Source: Buxus sempervirens
Taxonomy: Eukaryota > Streptophyta > Magnoliopsida > Buxales > Buxaceae
Length of the DNA stretch: 64,000 bases
Direction of reading: 5' to 3'
Assembly: GCA_947561395.2 (NCBI GenBank)
Contig: OX387184.1
Span: 60,385,197-60,449,196 of the forward strand
In this document: positions 25,279 to 35,937 of the stretch, in pieces
Position numbering within the stretch: position 1 is the stretch's first letter
Layout: every line of letters begins with the position of its first letter
Notes under the pieces: model-generated
What the model was told of the DNA's origin: nothing
The model's database searches: none
Seen by the model: the letters and a program-made list of their open reading frames with translations, nothing else
Translations under genes and position numbers: made by a program

Positions 25279-25393
25279 CTGAGAAAGATAAATCTAATGA
25301 TTTGTCTTCAGAAGAAGATGCATTTTCACTCAAAAGGAAGTCTATCCTCTCGGTAACCGCCGGAGGAACTTTGAGTATGAACTATTATTCCAT
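25279..25393 (-). pseudogene. TAF7: TAF7 (TFIID subunit 7) first-exon relic
   Basis: On the minus strand an ATG at 25,393 opens a 115-nt segment ending at a good donor (CTCAG|GTGAG, intron from 25,278). After two consecutive stops at codons 3 and 4, the frame reads FILKVPPAVTERIDF, then LLSENASSSEDKSLDLSFS. Plant TAF7 begins with Met-Glu, two or so residues, then Phe-Ile-Leu-(Arg/Lys)-Val-Pro-Pro, and its first exon ends at the corresponding LDL-(S/F)-FS boundary. TAF7 is a subunit of the general transcription factor TFIID. The two stops replace the residues that normally follow Met-Glu. Exon 2, which should begin with an EDGR-type motif, is not found downstream on the minus strand within this window. 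I infer a broken duplicate or captured exon, not the working gene. Confidence 0.75.
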
Positions 25394-26015
25394 CTTCTGA
25401 AATTTTTTGGTAGAATCCAATTAACAATAGCGTACCTGGATGCAATAAAAAATTAATAAACAAAGTAATGGAAATTTTTCTGCCCATCACAGGGTACAAA
25501 TTATTCAATCAATTGAAAAAAAGAGGCCATTCCAAACAAAGAAGAAAATATAATATGAAACAAAGTATGTTTTAAGCTGAAAAGTTAGAGATTGAATGCA
25601 ATGGTACCGGGTTCCAGATAACTTCATTATAAACCACCTCTAATTTTGATTCATGAAGAATAACTATAGCTGGTTCCATAATCTTAGAACTGCCTTCACT
25701 GAATCCATTTTTTCACTCACATTCAACCCCCCTACATTCTATGATAAGATATTAATCTTCATAAGAACATACGATACCCCTCCTACAACTCTTCCTAATG
25801 CTGCTCTGACGGCTGGCCAATAGGGGTGTGTCATTTACAGATCATAACAACTTCTGCAACTCCCTTGCTGTTCTCCTATTGATTTCCTATTCCTTGTCCT
25901 ACTGGGCTTCTATGGCTGTGAATAATGCAAATGCCTCTGTTTCAATATAGAATTTCTCTGACCTAAACACTCCTTTCTACAAGATAGTGGACCGCTTCAT
26001 GGGGTGATAGTTAAG

Positions 26016-26043
<28 letters not shown>
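26016..26043. repeat. 28-bp poly(C) tract
   Basis: Uninterrupted C run after GATAGTTAAG. It is unusual in an A/T-rich plant region and its length may be unreliable in the assembly. Confidence 0.9.
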
Positions 26044-26046
<3 letters not shown>

Positions 26047-27067
26047 CTCTTTGGAGGTTATCAATCTTATTAGCAACTGAAATAGAAATCCTCATGAGGC
26101 ACAAAAAAGTAATTGTGGAGGTTAAACAGAATCTTAGAATGAGTCAATTTCTGCCCATTTAAAAGATACTTTCTTTTCAAGTTGCCCATCCACTTAACAA
26201 TGCCATACATAGACAGGACTTTTATATGAGTGCCCTAAGGTATACACTAATATCAAGTCAAAAGCTTGTCGGCTTTGTTCATAATTTTGTTATTCAATAT
26301 GTTAAAGTTCACCACTTCTCCATTCATAAATTCTTTCTTTGCAAACTAAGTTAAGTTTGAAACGGCTTCAAAGCATACCACCATGCACTTCAAAGTTCCA
26401 AGTTGAACCTGAGAATATTCACTAAATATCAGTGCCTTAAACAAACTAGCTTTAAGATATTTAGATCTTCTCCAATCCCGCTTGGAAGCATTCTAATAAA
26501 TCATTAAATATTGCTTTATCCATTAGACTACCAAATGCCTCCATAAACACAATGAATATAAAGGAAGAAATAAAATCCCTTTCATATAGCCCCCATAAAG
26601 AGCCAAAAAGTCCAGTAGGTACTGCAATAACCAGCACTAAGGAGGAATCTTAGTATCTACTCTCCGGTGACCTTTTCTTGAGCTTATCCTTCACACAAGT
26701 CACTAGAACTAAAAAAGCAATAACCTATTATTCAACACCAAAACAAGTAGAGAGTCACCTTTTGTAATAGATCTTTGTCCTCATATGCTAAGTCCATGAC
26801 AACCAAAAGGCACCTTAATGTCACTTTTTCCTCCAAATCGGTAAGGAAAATACTTCCCACAACTCTATTGATACTACTTTCCTACTCCACTAAAACATCT
26901 ACTTACAATCTATTAATGAGATTACCCAATTTCAATACACTACTTTGCATATGTTGTTCAACTATTTAATCTCGTAATAACTACTTTCCTCCTTGTCCAT
27001 CATTCTAAAATACCATCCAACTCCACAGGTATTTTGTTAGTGCGTTCAACTTCTTATAGATTATGAG

Positions 27068-27070
<3 letters not shown>

Positions 27071-27104
<34 letters not shown>
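27071..27104. repeat. (TATG)n microsatellite
   Basis: Seven or so TATG units preceded by a short TA run. Confidence 0.9.
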
Positions 27105-29837
27105 TATCACAAACCTCTCACCCACAAAAGGAAATATACCACCTGTAGCCATTTTTTATTTTTTGGAAACAAAATGGCATAGTCTTCTTACACTTATCTC
27201 GAGATACTAATATGATGAGGATATGATCAATAAATATCTGATAAAGGGAACATTATATTCGATATTTGATCACATAACAACCCCAATTTAATGGAACAAC
27301 ACCAACTCACAGGAATTACTGAAATCTGGGAGAACAATTGATACAAATCATGAATTGTAAGACCTGTGAATCATCTCCAGTGTACCACAAGAGTTGCCAC
27401 CTTCTATTTACCCTTATAGTTCCTGTTATGACTGTGAGTTCTACCCACCTGCTTTGGCCCATATAAGTATTAATTTAAAAAAGTCCAGCTCAGCATACCC
27501 AACTTGCCATTGTTGAAATTGAGAACCCTTAGCGCCAATCGAGCTACTGTTTCCATTACCAGCAAGACAAATCCACTCTTCTTTCATCATTCTCAAGATT
27601 CCTTCCAGATTTATCCAATCCAAGTGTTCCATTATAGTCTACTAGATGAATCTCAAATTTGGATTTCAATTTTCCAAACAACTCTAGACCATGTTCCTGT
27701 TAGGCAATGCCTTCAACCACATAATAATCCACGAAATAATTTTCAAATTCATTCGAGAACATCTATTATTATTCTTTCCTTCTTTCATCACTCATTGTAT
27801 AACGGCTATTTTAATCACTCTTTATCCAGTTCAACAAATGACTCCCCCTCCACTCGACACATACATCAATATAGCTGTGTTTTGAAATCCTTGATCAATA
27901 ACATCATGACCCCACTTAAACATATAATTTTACTCAAAACTCATTCATAAGCATCAACAACACTCAAATTCAACATGTTAGCACAACACCAGCATTGAAC
28001 CCAACACACAACATTATAATTTTACTGAAGACCCTCATTATTTCAATTCAACATGTTAGCACAAAATTATTCAGCAATTGAACGATAGTTCCAAGAAGAC
28101 ATTGGGAATTACATGTTTCTAAGCAACCAACACCAGCATTGAACCCAAATCCAATAATGTGTGTTGAGTAGAAAGCCCAACTCATAAATTATCTTTCATC
28201 CAAGAAGAATGAGTATTTTTAACTTAGGATTGATTTAAGAACTCTTAGAAAGCAACCTCCTTCATTATTATGTTTACACAAACAACAGTCTTCATTCACC
28301 ACAACAAAATCCCAAAAGCCCATTGAAAACTTAATTTTTACAACTTTTGTCCCAACACAAACAACCAGGCATAGCAAACGTTAAAAGGCCCGATTCTTTT
28401 ACATCCCCACACAGGTTCAAAAATGACAGTTTTCATATTGCTTCTCACTTCCCACTTCTAGCCCGAATATCCTGCTCTAAGTTTTTCTACCCAAGGAATC
28501 ATTTATCTCAAATTGTTTGTTTGGAGTGATTGAGCATCTATTTCCAAAACTTTCATGGGTGAGAATAAAAAATCCATGTTGACTCAAGGTGAACAATTAT
28601 ATAATTCACCTCAAATTGTTGCAAACCTGTTCATAATCTTAAACAGCTTCACAATCCTTAAAAAAATGGAAATCTTGAAAGTCATACAATTCATGCACCA
28701 GCTCAAAGAACAAATGCAAAGCAAACAAACAATTTTGGTTCGTTCAAAATTACACAACTATATGCACTAATCCACCTAAAAAAATTTTTTAGTATCACCC
28801 ACCACCACAAGAAGATTATATCGGAAAAAAGGTAGCCCCAATGAGCCACACACTAATTTACAAAATTAAGATGAGCTTATCTCCTACAAGTCATAATGAC
28901 ACAGACCACAATAACTCAACCTATCAATGGAGTTGTTTCTTATCTAAATAATCAAGATGATCGCCCTTGCAAAATAAAAGTCGATCAAATATAGAAAATA
29001 TCTAGATCCCTTCAAAGGCCAATATTGCAAGCATAATCTCCAAAAGAAAGAGCCCATACTGATTATGTTCTTAACTCCTATTTTATTCTATTTATGGGAT
29101 CCTGTCCTCTGTGAAATAAAAAAACGAAACATCCTAAAGTTCTAGTAGAACTACCACATAGACATAGAATAAGGAGAGAACCCTTACAATGATGAAATCG
29201 ACTTCACACTGTTTCCTCTAAAAGATTTTGTCATTACCTTCTCCACAGAATAAGGGCAGACTGAATTTGGGCTCACGTACAGAGAAAACAGCATGACGTT
29301 CTTCCTATTGACCAAAACCACCAAGATATCAAGTCCTACAAAGTGCAAGGCTGGCCACAAACATTGTAAAATTTTTGCAGAAAATATAACCAAACCTTTG
29401 GAATCCCATCGAAGTGATTTAAAAATATTGTGACCTTGCTCATAAAACATCAATCAGGGACACACCAACCTCTTTCAATCAAGAGACCCATTACGCGATT
29501 TCTACTTCACATTGCTGTCAACAAGAAAAAAATCACCTCGAAGGGGACTGGAGTCTTCCAAATCAGCTTCAAAAACCAACATATTCTTCACCACTACACA
29601 AACATCCAGAAACCTCTACTCAAGAGTGATGCCCCACATGTAGTATCCACCATTGGCCTATAACCAACAATAGGGCAAATCCATTGACAAAATGTCTCTT
29701 GGCAACTCATGATGACGTTCACCAGATTGCACCTTAGATATCCATAACAACTTCAGTTCCGTCTTTGTGTTTTTCGCTTGCAGAGAAGAACGAAGGAAAG
29801 AAGAAGCAGAAGGAAGCCTTGCCGTCGGATCTTCCGA

Positions 29838-30011
29838 ATGGAGAAGTATTTGAGAGAGAACTTTGAGGTTGAGCCGAAGAATCCATCTGAAGAAGCTCTA
29901 AGGAAATGGACATCTGTTGTCTCGATCGTGAGGAATCCGCTAAGCAGGTTTCGAATGGTTGCAAATCTGGCCAAAAGCTCTGAAGCCGAGAAGGAAAGGC
30001 AGAAAACCAAG
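29838..30011 (+). pseudogene. First exon of an ACA-type autoinhibited Ca2+-ATPase
   Basis: The ATG at 29,838 opens MEKYLRENFEVEPKNPSEEA, the N-terminus typical of plant P2B Ca2+-ATPases of the ACA1/ACA2 group. The basic calmodulin-binding segment follows (VVSIVRNPLSRFRMVANLAK). The frame ends at 30,011 with AAG|GTGTGG, a usable donor at codon 58, close to the first exon boundary I recall for this family. Intact enzymes pump Ca2+ out of the cytosol and are released from autoinhibition when calmodulin binds this N-terminus. Two differences from the usual Arg-rich anchor are visible (Trp-Thr where Trp-Arg is usual; Pro-Leu-Ser-Arg where Arg-Arg-Arg is usual). No second exon with the usual EKxRVAxxVQKAALQF-type sequence appears in the next 1.3 kb or elsewhere on this strand. 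The exon itself is open and could belong to a gene split by later insertions, but I favour a fragment. Confidence 0.8.
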
Positions 30012-31276
30012 GTGTGGTTTCGTTTCTCAACCCTTTTTTTTTTCTGCACTTTCTAATCTGTCCGCAGTTACACGATCGAAAAGTATATTACCGTTACAAC
30101 GTGAAAAAAGAAAGAAGCACGCCACCGCAAGCAAGCCTTCGTTTCTCTTCAAATGGAATCGAATTCAAATTCAAATACGCCTTGGGTGCTTATTGAGAAT
30201 TATCGAGTGCATCGCAAGCTATAATTAAGCAAGTATCACGGCGTCGGGCGTTCTACGTCTAGCTTCTTTTATATATCACTAGCAGCCCACGTGCACGTTA
30301 AAAAAAGAAAAGAAATGGATCGGTTTTAAAACGGATTGATTAGGTTTTAAGAATTGGTTGTAACTTGTAAATGCGTAAGTGCTACCGTGGAAAGATGAAT
30401 ATTTTGCCCTGACACACTTCCTAAGGGAACGCCTTCTTTTATATATAGTAGAGATAGAGATAATATAATAATCAATGAATCCGTTATCTTTATGTATCTT
30501 TGCATGTGAAATTTTTATGGACCAGGTTTTGGGTTTGTATGCTTCTATATGTAAAAACTAGTTGATCCACATGCATATTACACTTAGGAATTTTGTCTCG
30601 CAGTTCTCTTGCACATATGGACACGGTGTTCACGTAGCTTATTTGGGAGAAAAAGGTCATTATGTTGAGCCACTTCTCTTTATATTCTTGTATAAATGAA
30701 GTAGGCTAGCTAATATTGTACATGAATCTATGTTTACTCAATAATTCATTACCCAAAAAAAAAATTTTTTTGTCTACTCAATTATTGGCTCAGAATGTGC
30801 TAATGTGCAATTTGGCTTGTTCGGGATGTACATCATGCTTGATCTTGCTCAATTTGGATTCTGGGAATGAGGGTGATCAATCCAATTAGTTGGTCTAATC
30901 TGATCTTAGTTATGTTTGCATCTTAATGTCAAAGAACTTGAAGCATCAAACATGTTTCACTATATATATCTATATATATGTATGTATGTATGTATGTATA
31001 ATTATTAAAAAAAATACTATATGTACAATTGAACAACTGATTGTCTTGCAAGGATTCAGAACATGACCAGGCCATTGTGGTGACCATTTAAATAAATTAT
31101 GAATGTCAATATTGTAGATGCAATCATGTATTTAAAATATTTTTTTTAAAATTTTTCCAAAAAATCCTGGAGGAATCAGGATGACATTGTTTCTAGCTTG
31201 ATTTGTCAAACGTGGAATATCTGCTGCTTGAGATTTGCAATGTTTTTTTCTAACCATTTATTACCTTTACTCACAG
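30012..31276. other. Intergenic or intronic A/T-rich sequence
   Basis: No gene found. A 14-bp direct repeat CTTCTTTTATATAT occurs at about 30,265 and 30,433, bracketing sequence with GCCCACGTGCACGTT, reminiscent of common plant dispersed repeats. An A-run at about 30,757 after TTCATTACCC resembles a retroposon 3' end. A (TATG)n run lies at 30,974-31,000. Confidence 0.45.
30961..31000. repeat. (TA)n/(TATG)n microsatellite
   Basis: TA units pass into about six TATG units. Confidence 0.9.
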
Positions 31277-31414
31277 GGCATGTCAGCACATCCAACTGTC
31301 TATCATAGTTGTGCTAACCAGTTATGGTTGTTGATAAAGTCATTGACTGTGGTCAACCAATAGATATTTTTGAGGATCCATCTCCTAAATCCAAAGATGC
31401 GGGGAATCTTTCTG
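31277..31414 (+). pseudogene. SEC14-like (SFH) penultimate exon, damaged
   Basis: Between a TTTACTCACAG acceptor and a CTTTCTG|GTAAGA donor. In the frame that joins the next exon it reads VVDKVIDCGQPIDIFEDPSP, then KSKDAGNLS. This resembles the PMVDKxVD region after the Sec14 domain in plant SFH phosphatidylinositol-transfer proteins. The first part of the exon in this frame contains two stops (about 31,300-31,320), unless the true acceptor is the later CTAACCAG. The exon ends with one base of a codon, which matches exactly the phase of the exon at 31,649. Confidence 0.55.
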
Positions 31415-31648
31415 GTAAGACAATTGAAAAGAGAGAAGGTACTTCGAAATTTTTTGCATGATTTGTAACTAATACTTGCTTATAGGATGGAATGGAGGAG
31501 CAGTGTTTATGTTGCATACACAAATTAGTTGGAATGAGGCATTGTTTTCCTCCTTTTTTCCAATTAATCTTAGCTAATTTGATTCTAGTGTGTTTGGCTT
31601 CCATCATTGTTTTGGATGTTCACATGTACATTTTATCCATTTATTTAG

Positions 31649-31989
31649 ATGGTCCAGTACTCAATACATTCAGCTCTTTAAAAGAACAAGTCAAGGAAAT
31701 GAAATTCTGGAACATTGCAAGAATGTTATTGTCTTTCCTGTTCAAACTCTATGCGTTCGTTCGCATGCTGTGCTTTGACTATGGGTGGAGGAGTTCTGTG
31801 CCTGCTACAGAGCCTTTCAAAGAAGAAAACCATTTTCTTTCATGTATACAGCGTCTTCAGACGCTTGAGGCATTATATGATAAACTTAGCAACAAACCTG
31901 GTGGAATTCCTATTGAGAAGGAGCGAATACTACTGGAATCTTTGGATCAGATCAAGTCAATGGAGAATGACCTTGAGAAAACAAAGAGA
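31649..31989 (+). pseudogene. SEC14-like protein (SFH family) C-terminal exon
   Basis: Acceptor CATTTATTTAG before 31,649; donor AAGAGA|GTAAGC after 31,989; open throughout. The product includes LCFDYGWRSSVPATEPFKEE, then SCIQRLQTLEALYDKLSNKP, then KERILLESLDQIKSMENDLE. This is the characteristic helical segment C-terminal to the Sec14 lipid-binding and GOLD-like regions of plant SFH proteins, which exchange phosphatidylinositol and phosphatidylcholine between membranes. The family's last exon should follow with a VLHATV-like start; it is not found, and repeat DNA begins at about 32,084. The Sec14 domain exons are also missing upstream. This two-exon piece keeps correct phase (phase 1 junction), so it derives from genomic DNA rather than a processed mRNA. 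Confidence 0.8.
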
Positions 31990-32083
31990 GTAAGCCACTT
32001 TTACTTGGTATAGATTTGTAATATTTAAGTTTGATAAATGGATTTATTAACTAATCTTTGAAATTGAAAAACAGTTTTTGACT

Positions 32084-32551
32084 CTAACAACACCTAGAGA
32101 GGGGTGAATAGGTGAAACATAGCGGAATAAAATTTTCTATTGATTAAAGACAAGTCCTCAATTAATAGGCATGAACAAATGCTTAAAATAATTCCAGAAA
32201 ATAATTACTAACTATCAAGCCACCCAAATTGCAAAACAATTAAAGCATGTAGAGAAATAAACAAGACAAGCAATTTGGTGACGAAGGGAAAACTCTATGA
32301 GAACTCTCACTCGAGAAAAACCCTCCAGGCTATGTAGGAGCCACCTAAAAGATTCAATATGAAAAGAAGACTTACAACCTGTAGTTCAAATGATTCAACA
32401 TCCCTATGTTAGACTCTGCAGCTCACAGACTTGAAAGTATCTGGAGAATTCCTCAAATTTGCTCCATAGCAACACCTCAGAACTCTGAACATCTTCTCAC
32501 ACGATTACCAAAACGAACTCACCTGGTATCCGTAGGAACTTCCACGATCAG
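32084..32551. repeat. Dispersed-repeat-like sequence
   Basis: Begins near ACACCTAGAGAGGGGTGAAT, a phrase I associate with repetitive DNA in many plant genomes, and includes TGGTGACGAAGGGAAAACTC and GAGAAAAACCCTCCAGGC. No coding content. I cannot assign a class. It ends where the LTR-like arm starts at 32,552. Confidence 0.4.
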
Positions 32552-35379
32552 TGTAGCGCCCCAGATCCGAGTCTGCCCTATCACGGCACCAACCCGTCCC
32601 CGAGACCGACTTATGGGCCCAATAGAATCTGATTAATACAATTAATCTGGGCAATTACAAAGTAATCATCATAGTGCATAAGCTTAAGAAGCATGGAATA
32701 AAAATTTTCCATCCAACAAAATATCACCTGTATTATAATCTCCAAAACATGATATCTATATGAACAAAGTACGACTAAGGCAACTAAACATTCACAAGTT
32801 CTCTCCAAAATATACATACATATACAAAAGATATCTCCCAAGAGTATAAGTCCAAAAAGGATATTTACATCCCATATACAATCCCCAAGACAAAATACAA
32901 CATAAAAAGAATCCTACAGAGGGTAGTAGTAGCCCTCTGGCCTGCACTCAAGCTCACCCTCAATAACTGCCCCGGTACGCGGCTCACCAGGCGGATCCGA
33001 AAACAAATCCGGTAAAACAAAACACGCGTGAGACTTAAAGTCCCAGTAAGCAGCAAACATGCATGGATAGAAACAGTTTATGCAGTTTTATAATATCATG
33101 ATAATATTCACAAATATATAGTACCAAATGTAAACTAAAACAATTCAATCGGATATGAAGGGAAATTCCAAATCAAATGTCTCAATCGAGTAACTCATAA
33201 AATCAAATCAACAAATATGATCAAATACTACAAACATGTCTTGTTAGGACTCGTGGTTAGCGTGTCTGTAAATTAGGTTAATGTCCACTGTCCATTTGCA
33301 ACTTACACGACTTACAAAGAGAAGCCTAGCTAGGGACATCTCAACAAGCGGAGCACCCATGTATGGGCTGGCAAGTGACAACCAAACCAATAATCAAGGC
33401 CAAGTGGAATACCACATCCATTGTCGAATCAAACCAGATGAATCACAAGAACATCCCACCGATACCCCACGGTGGGTGGTTGCCGCAGCATCTCTATACC
33501 CCAAGAGGGCCTCACTGATACCCCACAGTGGAAAACTATATGGACAAGGAAATTAACGCTAACAAGCCAACACCAACACACTTACTGGATTCACTGTGGA
33601 TCCACACTAAGAAATACGTCCAATTAGACGACTCACAATTCAAACCAAACCAATCAAATCAAAGAGTAAAACAAGTGCTTAAACCAAGACCAAGTGGAAT
33701 TCCCCATCCACCGCCAAATCACATCGTAAGCCAGGTGGAATTCCCCATCCATAATCAATTACCGAGGCCAAGTGGAATTCCCCATCTACAACCAATAAAA
33801 CAATAAGCCAAAAGCCTTGTCGAATCATATAAGAGTTTTTCAACCTTGCTTTCATAAATCCAAATCGATCAAAACGAATATCATAAAATCTTCAAAACAC
33901 ATTTTAGATGAGTGGGATAGTCTTAGGATTCACAAATAAGTCATCATACAAAAAAATCAATGGATTCTGAGACAAAAACTTTTGGACCTCAAAGATGTTC
34001 CAAGTCTGGTTAAAAACGTTGACTTTTCAGTGTATAATTTTTCTAAACAAATCTACAAGGAGTTTCGAGCTCAATTTCTGGTTGTAATCTAATGGAGGGT
34101 AATCAAATCTTCCAGAATTTTATGGGCTTATGAATCACTCATTTGGGTATCAAACTCAAAAAGTGGCCTTTTATGAAAATCAGGAAAACTGGAAATGTAG
34201 GCATGAACTGGAAAGTTGACTTTTTATTGGTTGGGAATTGGGCCTCATGAGTATTTTTATTGGTTCCAGATCGGGGGTAAAACCCTATTTACATGTAAAG
34301 ACCAAAGTAATGAATCAATAAATACACAGGACATTTACTTAAGTGTCTTTCATATAATAAGAGTGCTGTGTAAGAGGCTTGGGTTGTTTGGGAAAAAAGG
34401 TTGGGGAAGAAAAATGATGAAGACTATCAAAAACAGGGTCCACGATTAGGTCTTGGATTAATCGCCCAGGGGCGATTAGCCCCAGCGTTCGGGCATTAAC
34501 GCCAAGGTTCGCGCGTCCAAGTCTAATACAAAGGCAACGTTAGCACGCCCAGGTCAACGCTCGTGTGTTAAGGCTAAAAAGGGGGAACATTCGGGCGTTC
34601 AATCAATTCCTAAGGGACATTAGCGCGTCCAGGCTCACGATTAATCGCCCAGACTAATCCTGATTCACGATTAGAATAACAGAGACTGATTTTTCGGGGT
34701 TTTGCCTCAGGATTAATCGCCAATTTTCTTGTTTAATCGCCAAGTCAGGTTTTCAACTATTTTTGACTATTTTCAACACAAAACTCGTGTAAATCATTTC
34801 CAACACTTTCAGCATCAAATGGGATGGTCATAAAATATCCCAACATGCTATAAAACACTTTCTAAAACAAAGATTCATCCCAAATCCACATGAACACAAA
34901 TCTAACACATTAAACCTCATTCAAAACACAAATCTCAAACCCTAATCTGAAATATAATCAATAGAGTTGAAAATCAATGGCAAATCAATAGAAAACTAAA
35001 CAAGATTAGCATACAACCAAAACCCTATGAATTTTGAAAGCAAAAACCAACATGCAAGATCATTTCTTTGAATAAATCAAACCCTAGAGAGATAATACGA
35101 ATTTTTGTAATACATTTTGTTTTGAAGGGTTTGCTACTTATTAATGGAGATGCACAACTCCTCTTCAAGCTCTCCTCTCCTTCTCCTTTTTCTCCTTCCT
35201 CTTAAAGCTTTCAAGCAAGCTTCCACAACTTTCTCTCTTATTCTATACGTCCAAGACAAGAGGGAATGTTCTCAAAAACACTTAGAATTGAAATTAGGGC
35301 AACCTTTTATATGCCCAAGTTTTGGTCTTTCAAATCTACCCCTAAACAAAGCTTTTATTCATCTAAAACCCTAGGATGT
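32552..35379 (-). mobile_element. LTR-like arm A1, minus orientation
   Basis: The minus-strand 3' end reads GGATCTGGGGCGCTACA at 32,552. Near 35,312 a minus-strand TATA box (GCATATAAAAGG) precedes a purine-rich leader, as in plant LTR U3/R regions. The order on the minus strand is TATA, GA-rich leader, GC tract of ATTAATCGCC variants (34,740-34,450), then a region with four degenerate copies of CAAGTGGAATTCCCCATC (33,396-33,790), then the end. The 5' limit is uncertain because the upstream part merges with the minisatellite. The 5 bp next to the end (ATCAG) is not found again at a plausible partner end. Confidence 0.55.
33396..33790. repeat. Degenerate interspersed 20-bp repeat in arm A1
   Basis: CAAGTGGAATTCCCCATCCA or close variants occur four times, and GATACCCCACGGTGG-like sequence twice, in 400 bp. 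Spacing is irregular (about 45-50 bp between the last three). Confidence 0.7.
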
Positions 35380-35937
35380 ACTTAAGGTATGCCAGGGGGT
35401 ACCTTAGTGTTATTTGAGGGGGGGTACCTTAGTGTTAAGTGGGGGTACCTTGGTGTTTCAAGGGGGTATGCCTTAACCACTTCAAGAGGTATGTTTTAGG
35501 GATGCTTAGGAGATGTATTTTAGTTAACACTAGGGGTACCTTAGTTATATGAGAGGGTACTTTAGTTATTTGAGGAGGTGCCTTGATGTTTCAAGGGATT
35601 TACCTTAGTTATTCTAAGGGGTAAACTTTAGATAAGCTTAAGGGTTATACCTTAGTTATATTGAAGAAGGGTACTTAGCTATAAAAGGAGTGTACCTTAG
35701 TTATATGAGGGGGTACCTTTAAGTAATACAAGGAGGGTGTACCCCAGGTAATATAAGGGTTGTACCTTAGGTATATTGGAGGTACTTTGATTATATAAGT
35801 GAGGGTACCTTAGCTATATAAGGGGGTGTACCTTAGGTAAAACAAGGGGGTATTTTAAGTAAAACAGTGGGGTACCTTAGTTAAAATAAAGGAGTACCTT
35901 AGGCAAACACATGGGGGTACCTTAGGTAAATCAAGGG
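35380..35937. repeat. Degenerate minisatellite, about 20-30 bp unit
   Basis: More than 20 imperfect copies of a GGGGGTACCTTAGTTATAT-like unit, each with a GGTACC/TTAG core, in a block of about 560 bp. It sits between the two divergent promoters of arms A1 and A2. Confidence 0.9.

Larger units (their letters stand above)
25394..29777. other. Long A/C-rich stretch without recognisable genes
   Basis: About 4.4 kb. It contains a 28-base C homopolymer and a (TATG)n run. The plus strand is poor in G, and the many short open frames (for example 27,504-27,950, 148 codons) are rich in Ser, Thr, His, Ile and Leu without any domain motif. I see no transposon termini. Confidence 0.5.

Noticed and set aside
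27504..27950. 148-codon open frame in the A/C-rich region
   Set aside because: Composition follows the G-poor plus strand; no domain, no splice context, no start context.
30265..30446. Possible small element bounded by CTTCTTTTATATAT
   Set aside because: The boundary repeat is A/T-rich and low in information, and no inverted ends or coding content were found.
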